Positions 21,018 to 32,326 of a stretch of DNA of 64,000 nucleotides are shown in pieces. Both the position numbers and the translations under genes were made by a program. Within the stretch, counting starts at the first letter, position 1; every line of letters begins with the position of its first letter. The stretch is from Blepharisma stoltei. Its lineage: Eukaryota; Ciliophora; Heterotrichea; Heterotrichida; Blepharismidae. The stretch covers positions 558,001 to 622,000 of the forward strand of contig CAJZBQ010000060.1 of NCBI GenBank assembly GCA_914767885.1, given 5' to 3'. The notes beneath the pieces are model-generated. The model made no database searches and was not told the DNA's origin. It saw only the letters and a program-made list of their open reading frames with translations.

Positions 21018-21431
21018 GTTTAAGGTGTCTAGTGCCGCAGCCCAAAAAGGGCCTATGGCAAAACTGATGACGTAGGCGAGCCATCTTGGCACGGGTCAGC
21101 CCCGTCCAAGCCTTCTAACAACTCCTGCTTCACCGGCCTTGCTGCACGTCTCACCCGGCGCGTTGCCGTCGCCCTTGTCGCTCGACTCAGCTCCTGCGCG
21201 TGTTCCGCCTAAGGGTCATCCTCCCGTGGGGATGTGCTGAGAGGTAAAAGCCCGAAATCTTGAGTGGACTGAGGAGTGGTTCCTCTGGTTATCTCCAAAG
21301 TTAAACCACTATTGCTGTCCAGAAGTCTTCGAGTGAAAACCTAACCCTATAAATAAAATTCCATGAGGGAGAGAAAATTAGCAGAGCTAATTTCTCTCGA
21401 ACCGAATGCCATTTTATTTATCGATACATAA
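21018..21431 (+). repeat. Family-C interspersed repeat, longest copy
   Basis: A GC-rich 5' part, a shared core (GACTCAGCTCCTGCGCGTGT, GATGTGCTGAGAGGTAAAA) and a 3' part with a perfect hairpin, GAGAGAAAATTAGC and its complement around a short loop (about 21363-21392), ending GCCATTTTATTTATCGA. Related copies lie at about 10420-10680, 11535-11687 and 16200-16580. The core is also shared with the SINE-like piece at 10900-10970. Confidence 0.8.
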
Positions 21432-21889
21432 AAGCAAAATGTGAGGAATGATGATATTCATGTTCTAGACTCTTGGCAATATTCAGATATTATAAAGCTC
21501 TCAACTATGAGAGAATTAATTCGATCGAAAATATTATGAAATTGATAAATATTGTCAATGGGGATAAAATAACTGATCTTGGAAAATATTTTTTCATCTG
21601 CATAAAGAGTTATATAAGAAATCGAGAATAGTCATTTTATTTTTCTTGTAAACCTTTCTGAGAATATTTCTTTTATGTTTCATAATCCAAAAGATTTATA
21701 ATTGACAAGTAATAAGAAAAGGATTTTGATTATGATTCCAAGCATCTTCCTGTATATTTATTAATTTATGATCTCTGCAGCAAAATATATATTAAAATTC
21801 AATAATTTAATCAAATTTAATATTTATTGGATATCCACTCCAAGATAAGTTGCACAACATTACCAATAGGGTAATTTTTATTAATTTAA

Positions 21890-24719
21890 TTATACTTTAT
21901 AGTTTGACAGTTTTATAAACCGCCTAGCCTTAGATTTCTTAAATAAACTATAGTCCAGACATGATATAGATCGTCCTGGGCCCTGCTTTTCTGAGCAAAT
22001 CACCCCAGCTCGTATTGGCAAACCAACTCTGGGAGTTGGCACTGCTTCTTATTGGGCGTATTTGTCAACTCCCTGAGTTAGTTTGCCAATACGAGCTGGA
22101 GAACCAATTCGTGGAGAGTTACCCAGAAAAACAGAGCCAAGGACGATCTGAAATCATGCCTGGGCTATATTTGCACGCACAAATTGGAAAAGTATCTTCA
22201 TCAGCTTGACTGCAGCTCAGAGTTTCTCAATCTCCCTGGATTAAAATGTTTTTCTTTTCTTTTGTTATAATTCCTAGCATTTTCCCTTCAGCTTCTCCTT
22301 GTATATCAAGCTGGCTAAATGCTCTCAGTTTTCCACTAGCCCATATTCTAAAGCGAGGAGTTTCTTCTCAATTTTCTTTCAAAATTTCAAGGTTGTTCAG
22401 CACTTGAATTCCCCAATCAATACAGACTTTACTTCTATCCAAGCAAGTATCTTCACAAGTTGCATTTTTAAACCCAATAACTGTTGTAAACCTCCTTTTC
22501 AATTCTGTATAAACTTTGCTATAAAAAGTATGAGAATTTTTAGGTACCAGAGGATAATCTCTAGGGTGTTGTGCAATACATAAACTACTTTTTAGTTCTA
22601 CCAGTGGAGCTATTACCAATGAAAAGCTCTTAATTGTGTCCACTCTCCAAATATTTTGAATTTGAGCTATGAAAAATTCATTGTTATAAGTATAGTTACT
22701 GAAAGGGTATACCTCACTTTCAAAATTAGGCTTAAAAGTATCTACAAAAACATCTGGAGGAGCCATATAAATTTCTGTTTGAAAAATAGCATTTGGTTCT
22801 TCATTTATCGAGAACTGTATTTTGAAATTCATAGTAGAGCTAAAGTCTGCACTTTCCGTCATTTCAGCATGTAGCAATGAGTTAAATGAGATTTTCTTAC
22901 AAAAAATGTAGATTTTATTAAGGTTGCCATTGATAAATTCTATTGTAAAATCAACTAGAAATTGCAGAAGATCGATTTTTGATTCGTCTGTTATAGAAAT
23001 TTCTTGGTACTCATTGCAGATGCACCAATAAGAAGGAATATTAACATCTATGCACGTCTTTTCAGGGCTTATTTTTTCAGCTATCAAAGAGACAGAGTTT
23101 GCTTCAGAAATTTCTGTTTTTCATGACGAATATAAAGTAGAATTTTCTAATAAAACTCCATAAGGCATCAAAGCCAAATGTTTTAAAGTTAAACGGATAT
23201 CATACTTTGTTATTAATTTTCTTTGGTTATATTGCAAAATTCTATGCGTCTCAGGCCCAATTTTTCATACAAGCTCTTTATTCATAATAAAAAATGCAAA
23301 GGGCATCAAATTTTCTTTTGTGCCCTCTTCAAAATAATTCCATTTTCCAACATGAAGCCCATGGTCTGAGGTTATTATAATAGCCAGATCTTCATCCAGC
23401 TCATTATATAGTGACAAAGTATCATTTATAAACCTCAATAAATCTTTATCTACTGTTTTAATTGCTTTTCCTGTGTATTCATGGCCTTCCATAAGATGAA
23501 TATAGCTAAACTTATTATGGCTTTTGTAATTATTGATGAATGAGGATGTATAATTCAACAAAAAATTGTGGGAATAATGTTCTCCTATACACCGCTCCAT
23601 AGGATTAAAATCATAGTACCCATTATACTCTCGTGCAATGTGCCAAAAATTTGATGCCATATGATCAGATATAATTTTATAGCCTGTATATGGATTGAGA
23701 TACTCTTCAACTGTTTCAAACCCAAACATTGTTACGAATCCTAGCTTATTGTAATGTTTTCATATAGCATAGCGCTGGTATTTAGTGAATTCTTCATAAT
23801 AAGATGCATTTTTGTATGAAAATCCTGATAGGTCTTCTTTTACTTTTTTCAGAGAAAATCCGTATAGAAGAGGAAGCATATTTGGTATGGTATTTTCTCC
23901 CAAAGCGTTGTGGAAGGGGAAATCGTATACAAGATACTTATTAGATGCTTCATTTATTAAGGAATCATTCATATAAGTAATAAAATTTGGAAAATTTTGA
24001 TAAAATTGTTGTCTTGATAAAGAATCAAAGACTATCAACAGCACAGTAAGTGGCTTTATACTAGAGCTATTCATCATTTTAGTGATCTTTTCAGTAGTAT
24101 TCATAGAATGGTTTGATATTGTTTGTGAGTATCTATTAAATAAAACTGCAGAAGGCTTAGCATCTCCACATTTTGCATATGCAAACTCAGTAGTTTCCAT
24201 GTCCACAGGTGACTCATATTCTGTAAATTTATATCTGGTGTTTGGTGATCCAATGTACTCTTGCTCTGGTTTAGTGCCTAAAAGGTAGAAGGCAGTTCTA
24301 TTGTCACTACAAGAAATAGAGAGTAAATTATTTTCTATAGTGATTATAGGTCTAAAACTTTCATTGCAAGATTGATCTTTCTTAGATTGATCAAACACAA
24401 AATTCAATTGTTGGTCATTCATGCTAAATTTTTGAGGATTGCATGAATTATTGATAAGAAATGGATCTGAGTGTTGAAATAAGCTATATGATTTCATTGA
24501 AATATTGTAAGGAAGTGTAGACGTTTCCTCTATTTGTTCATTCGTTCTTAGATATTTAATAAATGTGTAGTCTTCTGTATAATCAGTAAAAATCGAAGTT
24601 TCAATTTTTTCGGTATTTTCAAATTCATAAGACATTCAAGCTAGCCCAGCTCAGAAGAATAAAACTCAAGTAATCACTAAAATATATTTCAGCTTGATGT
24701 TGACGCGAAAATTCTCCAT
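21890..24719 (-). CDS. DUF229 family protein (alkaline phosphatase/sulfatase fold), membrane anchored, one MITE-IES
   Basis: About 870 residues. An N-terminal hydrophobic anchor (YILVITWVLFFWAGLAW) is followed by the lumenal enzyme domain. Landmarks are VLLIVFDSLSRQQFYQNFP (metal and nucleophile region), GENTIPNMLPLLYG, YAIWKHYNKLGFVTMFGFE, YSYIHLMEGHEYTGKAI, IIITSDHGLHVGKWNYFEEG and a Cys-rich C-terminal domain. UGA is read as Trp at conserved positions such as YAIWKHYNKLG. A MITE-like IES near the 3' end (21949-22165) is removed to give CACKYSLFKKS..KV-stop. The substrate is unknown for this family. Confidence 0.85.
21949..22165. mobile_element. TATAG-type MITE/IES near the 3' end of the DUF229 gene
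   Basis: Terminal inverted repeats of about 35 bp. The left is TATAGTCCAGACATGATATA then GATCGTCCT. The right, read inward, is TATAGCCCAGGCATGATTTC then AGATCGTCCT. A second inner inverted repeat, CAGCTCGTATTGGCAAAC, forms a stem. CTATA is repeated at both ends. Sister copies are at 41619-41851 and 58358-58580. Confidence 0.85.
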
Positions 24720-24810
24720 ATGCTACAAGGATTAATTTTTTAATAATAATTTTTAAATTAAAACGTCATTAAGAAAATTATATGCAACTGCTCTTAATTT
24801 ATATTATCTA

Positions 24811-25293
24811 TTATTTGAGATAACTTTTGATATGATTATCATAGAAACTTTGAAATAAATCAGCTAATGCGTCATATGGATAACCCATAGGTCTTAAAAA
24901 TGTATTTAGCTGCTCCAAATCATAATCTCTATTATAGCACAACTTCACAGCCTTTGAAAGACCCACTTTATCATTATTATTTGCTTTTTTATGCAGCTGC
25001 TTTAATTTTTGATCTAATTTGAATTTTCCGCGACCTTGTCTTGTAACTCAGTCATAAGTTTTATTTCCTAGTTCCATTGATATAAGCTTTCCATATCTTC
25101 TAAATCTATGAATTGATTTCCAAGTGTCAGGAGGAGGATTTCACGTAGATCTATCTCTATTTCGTTTTTTAGCTTCAGGCACTGATTGATCAGATTCAGA
25201 TTCAATTTTCTGACAATTTTCACAGAGGGCTTTAATGTCTTTTGTATACAAAATTGATCTTTTGATTGAGTCTTTGCAACCAATACAAGCCAT
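24811..25293 (-). CDS. Zinc-ribbon small protein, tandem copy 1
   Basis: 160 residues when UGA is Trp. The N-terminus MACIGCKDSIKRSILYTKDIKALCENC forms a four-Cys zinc site (CxxC..CxxC). A basic spacer, a conserved block RFRRYGKLISMELGNKTYDW and a helical C-terminus DYDLEQLNTFLRPMGYPYDALADLFQSFYDNHIKSYL follow. Family not recognised. A close paralogue lies at 25604-26098. The upstream flanks (GGCCCCTAAATA just before the ATG) are also duplicated. Confidence 0.7.
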
Positions 25294-25603
25294 GTTTATT
25301 TTATTATTTTTAGGCCCCTAAATAATGAAATAAATTAAAAACTAAAAGAATCATACAATTAAAAAGCATAAATTATGTATAAATTTTTTGTGAAAACAGA
25401 TATATCTATATAAAGGCTAGAGCATTAGTTTAATTTTCATTCAAAAATATATCAAAGTTTTATTTAATGAACAATTTTATGTTTTCTTCTCATTAAACTT
25501 AAATATCTCTTGCTTTTTAAAGAAAAAAGTATCGATTTATTATAATTTAGTTAAATTCGGTATTTAAAAACACAATTTATAAGATATTGGTATAAAATTT
25601 TTC

Positions 25604-26098
25604 TTAATTTATAACTTCTCCATTAAGATAGCTTTTGATGTGATTATCATAATAACTTTGAAATAATTCAGCCAACGCATCATATGGATAGCCCATGGGT
25701 CTTAAAAGTGTATTAATCTGCTCCAAATCATAATCCCTATGATAGCATAACTTCGTAACCTTTGCAAGACCTATTTTATCTTTATCGTTTGAATTTTTAA
25801 ATAGCTGGGTCAATTTTTGGTCTAATTTGAATTTCGATCTCCCTTTTCTTTGTACTCAGTCATAAGTTTTGCTTCCAATTTCCATTGATATAAGTTTTCC
25901 ATATCTTCTCAATCTCCCAATATATTTCCAAGCTTCAGGAACGAAATCTCGTACTGCTCTCTTTTCTTCTGGCTCAATAACTTCAACAGCCACTGATTGA
26001 TCAGATTCTGCTTTCTGGCATTTTTTGCACAAAGAGTCACGATTTTTTGTATACAAAATGGATCTTTTGATTAAGTCTTTGCAACCAATGCAGGCCAT
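25604..26098 (-). CDS. Zinc-ribbon small protein, tandem copy 2
   Basis: 164 residues, same architecture as 24811-25293 (MACIGCKDLIKRSILYTKNRDSLCKKC.., RLRRYGKLISMEIGSKTYDW, RDYDLEQINTLLRPMGYPYDALAELFQSYYDNHIKSYL). The acidic middle linker differs most. The cysteines and the C-terminal block are conserved, which suggests both copies are under selection. Function unknown. Confidence 0.7.
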
Positions 26099-26416
26099 AT
26101 TTATTTTAATAATTTTCAGGCCCCTAAATATTTTAATCAAATTGCCAAATTAATGAAATCCTGGAATTAGAAAATTCATCTAAAGAAAATATGAAGTATT
26201 CGTAATTTTGAAAAATTAATTTAAATAGGTAGCCTCAAATCAATCTCAATTAAATTTTATTAAACAAATATAAGAACTTTATTTCGTAAAAACCGAACGA
26301 AAGCACATAAACAATTCAAGGCATCTACATAACTCTAGATATTAACAATTACTCTAAAATTATTCTCATTACAGAATGCTAAATAACCAGTTAATTACGA
26401 TCTTATAGAACAGATA

Positions 26417-26875
26417 TTAGCAGGTATCATCCTCAAAAATTCATTCTTGATCCTTTGCTCTTTCCCCTTTTGTTGTTCGGATCATCTCTTTATCGTTTTT
26501 TGGTTTCTTTTTTTTCTCAGCACTTGCAAGCATAGATACAATACTCAGAACTGTGCTTGCTACCGTCATGCTTGGCTTCCATCCTGTATAAAGAATTGAT
26601 AAGCAAATGAAGCCATTGGAATACACATGTTCATGAATGGGAGGCTTACCTACAAATACAACTTCAGGAGCTTCAATTGGGTAGTTTTGCTCAAACGTAA
26701 ATTGGAGTACGAACTCTTCTCCCTCATATAAGCTGTGTTCAGGCCCATTGAAAGAAACTCTCCATATCATGTCTTGGTCATCTTTATTGAGGATTTTCAT
26801 TTGTTTGGCAAGAGACTCGTCATTTTCGATATTTTCAGCTTCTCTTTGAAGCCGCCTGAGCGCTCGAGACAGCAT
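26417..26875 (-). CDS. Ubiquitin-conjugating enzyme E2, UBE2W-like
   Basis: 152 residues, the usual UBC-fold size. Visible are the N-terminal helix RALRRLQREAENI, the P-rich strand NYPIEAPEVVFVGKPP, and the active-site segment HEHVYSNGFICLSILYTGWKPSMTV with catalytic Cys91. The H-V-YSNG-ICLSIL wording and the Cys position match UBE2W, which ubiquitinates protein N-termini, more than other E2s. UGA encodes Trp near the C-terminus (KDQEW). Confidence 0.85.
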
Positions 26876-27321
26876 TGGGAATATTTTTTATTAAATGCTT
26901 CTATATAAAGCAAAAATTCATATTTTTGGGAAAATTTCAAAGGGCATGCTAAATGCATAAGCCATGCATGCATGAATATGCCGGCTTGATTTAAATTTGG
27001 CGTGTAGGAGCATTATTATTTGTCAGATTTACTACGTTTCGGGATTCAAAGATATATCAAATTTGCATTTTTGCAAAATTCTTTTGAATTAAAATTAAAA
27101 AACTATTCATTTCCGGCCAAGTGCGGGTAATTTCAATTCAAATGGCACAAATAAATTTGACAAATTAAGGCTCATTAATTTTGATTCCATCTAATAGATA
27201 GCAAAGGCAGCTATTAGATGAGAAACATGCTAATTTCTTATATTTTAAATAACTGTTAAGTGTTAAACAAAATATTTTCAAAGAATTAATTTTTTTTCAA
27301 TTTATACGTTGTGACTTAAAA
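26876..27321. other. Intergenic AT-rich region
   Basis: No gene or repeat family recognised. Confidence 0.5.
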
Positions 27322-28515
27322 TTATGCTCTTAATCCACCCCAGTAATAAACAAATTCTTACTTATTCGTGGGGGTTTACTACAAAATTTTCAAATAGTAA
27401 ATTCTATATATGAATAGATTGAAACTTCCTTATTATTACTGGGATGAAATGCTCAAAATTACATTTTTGATAATTTATCTGAAAATCCCCTATAATAAGC
27501 AAATTTCGGTCTATTAATCTATTTGAAATTTTTTAGTAAACCCCCTTGAATAAGCAAGAATTTGCTTATTATTGGGAGGGAGTTAGCTTTCCTTTTATTG
27601 ATTCAAACATATCAGAAACATTTTGACCACTTGCAGCTGAAACTTCAAAATAGTCAAATCTTCTTGAATCGGCCCAACTTTCTGCTTCGTTTCTAGGTAT
27701 TGCTCTTTTATTATTCAAGTCTGCTTTATTTCCACAAATTGCTAGATAAACGTTGTTTGCTCCATACCTATTTGCTTCTCTGAGTCACATGTCAAGGCTG
27801 TCAAAAGTTCTCCTTGATGTTATGTCATAAACTAATAAAATTCCATGGCAATCCTTATAATATTCATAGAAATTAAATGGTAGCATTGACGGAAATTGAA
27901 CTCTAGGTGCTCTCCATATGGATCAGATGGACCATTCTGAAGTTGAAATAGTGCCTGTGCCACTTTTTGAGTAGATCCTCAGGCTGGGGAAGCTTTGCCG
28001 AAAAGGGGAGTTTTTTCTTCCCCGAAGGTTTTCCTGTCTCTAAACTCGGCTAGACAGGTTTTGCCTATCACATGGTCTCTTCTCATTAGACTATTGGGGC
28101 ACCTCACAGATAATAGCTCTTCTTATAGGGAGTCGATCCCTTGGATAGATGGCTAATGGAGAAAATCCATAAGGGTAGCCTTTTAGATCAAATATGGGTA
28201 ACGGCTAGTGATTACCTGCTTATGGCCTGCATAACCTTTTTATTTAACTTAACTTAACTTATAAAATTCATTCCTAACCTCGAAAAACTCTGGATGGCCT
28301 GATAGATCTCACAAGCACATTACTATTCCTCTCATGTCCTTTGCAAAAAAATCGACTCCTATTGTAGCTTCATATTTTGTGTCAAATGTATCCATCACTC
28401 ATTTTCTAATTATTGATGATTTGCCTACTGCGGGCTCTCCTAATATTATTAATTTCAAGCGTGTTGGATCTTTAGGCTGGGCAATATTGATATTTCTTGT
28501 AGAGCTTTCAACCAT
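27322..28515 (-). CDS. Rab-like small GTPase, two IESs
   Basis: 181 residues after removing IESs at 27333-27585 and 27869-28263. G motifs: P-loop GEPAVGKSS, switch I YEATIGVDF, G3 LWDLSGHPEF (unusual in place of WDTAGQERF), G4 GNKAD, G5 SAAS. UGA codes for Trp at the conserved SLDMWLREA position. After excision the C-terminus reads SIKGKLRA-stop, so there is no prenylatable cysteine. Rab-like proteins of the RABL5/IFT or Rab28 kinds can also lack a standard tail. Assignment within the Rab superfamily is uncertain. Confidence 0.8.
27333..27585. mobile_element. 253-bp IES with long inverted repeats at the 3' end of the Rab-like gene
   Basis: TA at 27331-27332 and 27584-27585. Terminal inverted repeats are about 65 bp and imperfect (CCAGTAATAAACAAATTCTT at the left against CCCAATAATAAGCAAATTCT at the right, then a GGGGGTTTACT arm). 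Excision joins GGAAAGC-TA-AGAGCATAA, which sets the C-terminus of the GTPase. Confidence 0.8.
27869..28263. mobile_element. 395-bp IES carrying a SINE-like element in the Rab-like gene
   Basis: TA at 27867-27868 and 28262-28263. Excision gives EVRNEFYEYYKDCHG, a normal switch II to beta4 sequence. The GC-rich body (about 27925-28230) lies on the minus strand and ends in AAGTT tandem units (28237-28261 read inverted), a retroposon-style tail. Confidence 0.8.
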
Positions 28516-28879
28516 TATCTTCTATATGTATTAAACTAAACTTTTATATTGTATTTTATTTAAATTATTCAAAAATTCTTATTGAAATTTTGTGAATTAA
28601 TATTAACTCCTTTGTGAGCGGCAAAAACTTGTAAATCATATAAAATATTTTAATATAAAAAGCAATTATAATGAATTTTTATCTAAATCCATTAAATTTG
28701 GAACAGCTTGCATTCTTAAGCACAATATTATAATTTGATACATTTTAACTCTTTTGGATTTTTGAAGAAAAAAAAAAATTTAAAAATATAAAATTTTTGT
28801 TAGCTAGATGTAGTAAGAAAATTAAATTATCAATTTAAGATTTATTCCAGCAATTTTAATATAAACATAGAAGGAACTA
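28516..28879. other. Divergent promoter region between the Rab-like and VSR-like genes
   Basis: About 360 bp, AT-rich. One partial GAGCG arm (TAACTCCTTTGTGAGCGG, about 28604-28621) hints at a decayed IES. No gene. Confidence 0.5.
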
Positions 28880-30274
28880 ATGTGGGTTTTGAATTTTATT
28901 CTCGCATCAATTGCATTTGCAAACATATACGTTTTTTCTCCCGACAAACTACGAATGGATATGTCAACTCGCCACTCACATGGCCCAATTCCATCATCAT
29001 TAGCAAACTTCGGGAATCCGCCCTATGGATCAATTATAGTCGGAAGAGTATTTTTACCTCGAAATGAAAACCAATATAAAGGCTGCAGCCCATTAGACCA
29101 TATAAGCTGGGACGATGACCCAGATATTGTAAATTCCCCAATATTGCTCTTGGAAAGAGGTGGCTGTTCATTTGTAGTAAAAGTGAGAAATGCACAAAAC
29201 ATCGGTGCATCAGCAGTATTAATAATGAATAATGTAGACGGAAGCATAGATCCAATCACTATGATAGATGACGGTACTGCTGGCAACATTGACATTCCTT
29301 CCTTGCTGATTACTAAAGCTGATGGTGACTTAATAAAAGATTACATAAAAAAAGAGAGTTTTCAAACCAGAGTCGCACTTTCTATCAGCTTTGAAATGCC
29401 CCATCCAGATAACACTGTGGAATATGATATTTGGATGACAAGCGGATTTCCTATCATGAGGAAATTTTTATATGAGTTTGCCCCTGTTGCAAAGAAATTC
29501 AATAGCACCAATGCAGTTTTTACACCACATTATGTTATTTATTACTGTGTAGAGTGCAAGGCTACAGGGTTTAAAACTGATAATCAAGACTGCTATGGAG
29601 GCGGGAAGTATTGCTCGCCAGATCCTGATGAAGGTTATGGCCCTCTTACAGGAAGAGACGTCCTGGATGAAAGTTTGAGGCAGCTTTGTATTAATAAAGC
29701 AAATATCAAAAATCAAAAAGTCTGGTGGGATTATATAAGAGGATTCTATGAAATGTGTGGAAGTGATAAAAATTTCACGAAAAAATGTTCAGAAAAAGCG
29801 ATGGAAAGAGTAAAAATCGACAAATACTCCATAGAAGAGTGCGTGGCTTCAAGCTTTTCTATTTCAAATTGGGTTTATTCTGATAACTCTTTGCTAGATG
29901 ATGAAAAATATGCTCTAGCAGACTCCGGGATTTTATTTTATCCTGCTATTGTGATTAACAACCAAGTCTATCGTGGAGATTTTGAAGTAAGTGCAGTTAT
30001 GACAGCCATCTGTGCAGGCTACCAAGATAAGCCAAAAATCTGTATAGATTATTTTAATGGGCTACTACCTGGCGACGACTCAGAAACTAGTGAAGGTGTA
30101 GGTGCAGGAACAGTGGTCTTAGTAATGGCTTTATGCTTGCTATTCTTAATTGCAGTTTTAATTGCATATTGGGTTTGGATGAGGAGAGACATGAAAGCAG
30201 ACATAAGGAGACAAGCAAACTCAGCGATTAATCAATACATTGCGCTGACTGAACAAAACATTAGAAATCATTAA
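28880..30274 (+). CDS. Vacuolar-sorting-receptor-like PA-domain membrane protein
   Basis: 464 residues, single exon. Signal peptide MWVLNFILASIAFA, a protease-associated domain (about residues 50-165, with PILLLERGGCSFVVKVRNAQNIGASAVLIMNN), then a cysteine-bearing thioredoxin-like region (YCVECKATGFKTDNQDC, YCSPDPDEGYGPLTGRDVLDESLRQLC), a membrane span (about 410-435) and a short basic tail. This is the plant VSR/BP80 layout without EGF repeats, as commonly seen in ciliates and apicomplexans, where it sorts cargo to lysosome-related compartments. Confidence 0.85.
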   Translation: MWVLNFILASIAFANIYVFSPDKLRMDMSTRHSHGPIPSSLANFGNPPYGSIIVGRVFLPRNENQYKGCSPLDHISWDDDPDIVNSPILLLERGGCSFVVKVRNAQNIGASAVLIMNNVDGSIDPITMIDDGTAGNIDIPSLLITKADGDLIKDYIKKESFQTRVALSISFEMPHPDNTVEYDIWMTSGFPIMRKFLYEFAPVAKKFNSTNAVFTPHYVIYYCVECKATGFKTDNQDCYGGGKYCSPDPDEGYGPLTGRDVLDESLRQLCINKANIKNQKVWWDYIRGFYEMCGSDKNFTKKCSEKAMERVKIDKYSIEECVASSFSISNWVYSDNSLLDDEKYALADSGILFYPAIVINNQVYRGDFEVSAVMTAICAGYQDKPKICIDYFNGLLPGDDSETSEGVGAGTVVLVMALCLLFLIAVLIAYWVWMRRDMKADIRRQANSAINQYIALTEQNIRNH

Positions 30275-30292
30275 AAATTATTATAGAATACA

Positions 30293-31994
30293 TTAAGCTT
30301 TTTCTCTGCTGGTTCTGCCCCGATGTCCATGGCTCCCATCAGCTGTGGTGGGTGCTCTTGGACTTAGTCTAAAGGTGTTATTTAAGGTCTTATTTGCTTC
30401 AAAATCAATGCTGTCATTCAGGCCTGGAGTTTTCACTCGACCTTTCGAGCTTGGGATCTTAGGAGTTGTCCTGCTAGGAGGTCTAGGAGTGGCAACTGTA
30501 GCAACTATTTCTCTGCCAGTTAGTCGATATTTTAGATGCTTTTGACGTGGATTTGCATTTTTTGAGTGAGGAGATACTGAGTGTGGCCCAACTTTTGGGG
30601 AAAATTTATGAGCGTTGATTTGATGAGAGATGCCTCGGATATGGTAGTTTTGAGTCATGCTTATAGTATTTTCAAGCTTTAGTGAGTCAATTTCTCTTGA
30701 CGCAGAGCCACCAGTACTTCCTGCTCGATATGAAACTGTAGTGTTGACTAGTCTTCGATGCCGTGGATTAAGGGGGGTGATCAGCTGCTCGTTTTTTAGC
30801 TTAAATAAAGGAGGGTGAGGTGCATTTGCTATAGTCTGATTAAAACTTTGGCTTAGTTTATTTGGGGGCTGAGGAATGATATGGGTTAAGTCACCTTCTG
30901 ATAAATAGCTATAATCTGCAATTGAAGTTCCCCCATTTTGTAAATGCTTTTTCAGCAGTAAATAATACCTGCATAATGGTTACGCTGTAGTGATATGGTT
31001 ATGCTTATTTGCCTCTATGCACTTTTGTGCGTATTGAGTATCAATTTTATACTCCTCAAGCTTTTTTAAAATATTTGTATCCACATTTATATAGTCATAT
31101 CCAACAAGAATCCCTGGACTTGTATCTTGCTTTACCTGATTATACCATGGATGCTGTCTAATTTGTTCTATTGTGAACCTTTTGTCTGGGTCAGTGTTCA
31201 ATATGCATTTCAAGAAATCTTTTGCTTCTGTCGAAATGAACTTTGGACACTGATACTCTCCAGCAATGATTTTTTTATATAATTGCCCTGTATTAGGGTC
31301 TTCAAATGGTAAATATCCACATATCATAGCAAATAAAATAACTCCAGAGCTCCAAATATCCACCCTGGAACCCACATATTTTTTTCCTTGTATCATTTCA
31401 GGGGCTGCATAGCATGGACTTCCGCATGCTGTTTTCAGCAGCTCTCCAGGTTTATAAGTATTACTAAGACCAAAATCTACGATTTTGATATTTTTATTAT
31501 GATCAAGTAATAAGTTTTCAGGCTTTAAATCTCTATGTACAACATTCAGCTTGTGAATGTACTCAATCCCTGCAATTATTTGTTGAAAAAATCTGCAGGC
31601 TTCATTTTCTTTGATTCTGGTATTGGCAACGATGTAGTCAAAAAGCTCGCCACCGTTAGCGTATTCCATAATCAAGTATAGTTTTGAAGGTGTTTCAATG
31701 ATCTAATTGTTTTATACCTCATAAAGCTGGATTATGTTCGTATGCCGGATAAGCTTCAAGATGTGAATTTCTCTTGAAACTCTTTCCACATCTGCAACGT
31801 CGCAGATTCGATCTTTTTCCAAAACTTTTATTGCAACCTTCTCACCTGTCAAGTTGTGACTACCTAGTTTGACTTTTCCGAATGTTCCTTCTCCTATTGC
31901 TCGGCCAAGAAGGTAGTTGCCAATATTTTTACTTTTTCCAACAGCTGCTCGCTCTTTTGGGTTTTGATTTTCAGACCTGTGTAAATTCTTACAT
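30293..31994 (-). CDS. SNF1/AMPK-like Ser/Thr kinase, three tiny introns, first splits the ATG
   Basis: The kinase domain is canonical: GRAIGEGTFGKVKLG, VAIKVLEKDRI, HRDLKPENLLLD, DFGLSN, T-loop KTACGSPCYAAPEMI, DIWSSGVILFAM. Introns are 31977-31992 (16 nt), 31703-31717 (15 nt) and 30969-30983 (15 nt). The first lies between AT and G of the start codon, and splicing creates ATG followed by SENQNPKERA. The third joins ITTA to YYLLLKKHLQ, as in SNF1-related kinases, followed by a basic, low-complexity C-terminal tail (about 220 residues) ending at 30293. A role in energy or stress signalling is inferred from the family. Confidence 0.9.
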
Positions 31995-32326
31995 TTTTAA
32001 CTTGATTATTAAATAATGAATAGATGATGAATCAAAATGTTTTTCTTTGATGAAAATTATTCATTATTATTTGATATTTCTTTTCTAAAGCAAATTAAAA
32101 TTCGGAATCACTTGCTTGGAAGGAAAATATAATGGGCTTTTTGATGCGAAATCTTATATTTTCTAGGAATATTCTAACTCACTGCTTTATAATGAAAATT
32201 TTAATTAAATTTTAATAAATTTCATGCATGTATCCTTCAGGAATACTGCAAAAGCTTGATATTTCTATTTTTGGTTGCACAGTGATAAAAAATTTATTAT
32301 GCTTATAATCACAAATTATAATAAAT
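31995..32326. other. AT-rich intergenic spacer
   Basis: No feature recognised. Confidence 0.5.

Noticed and set aside
30345-30545. Plus-strand ORF opposite the kinase tail
   Set aside because: It is antisense to the C-terminal tail of the SNF1-like kinase, whose frame is supported by splicing of a 15-nt intron.
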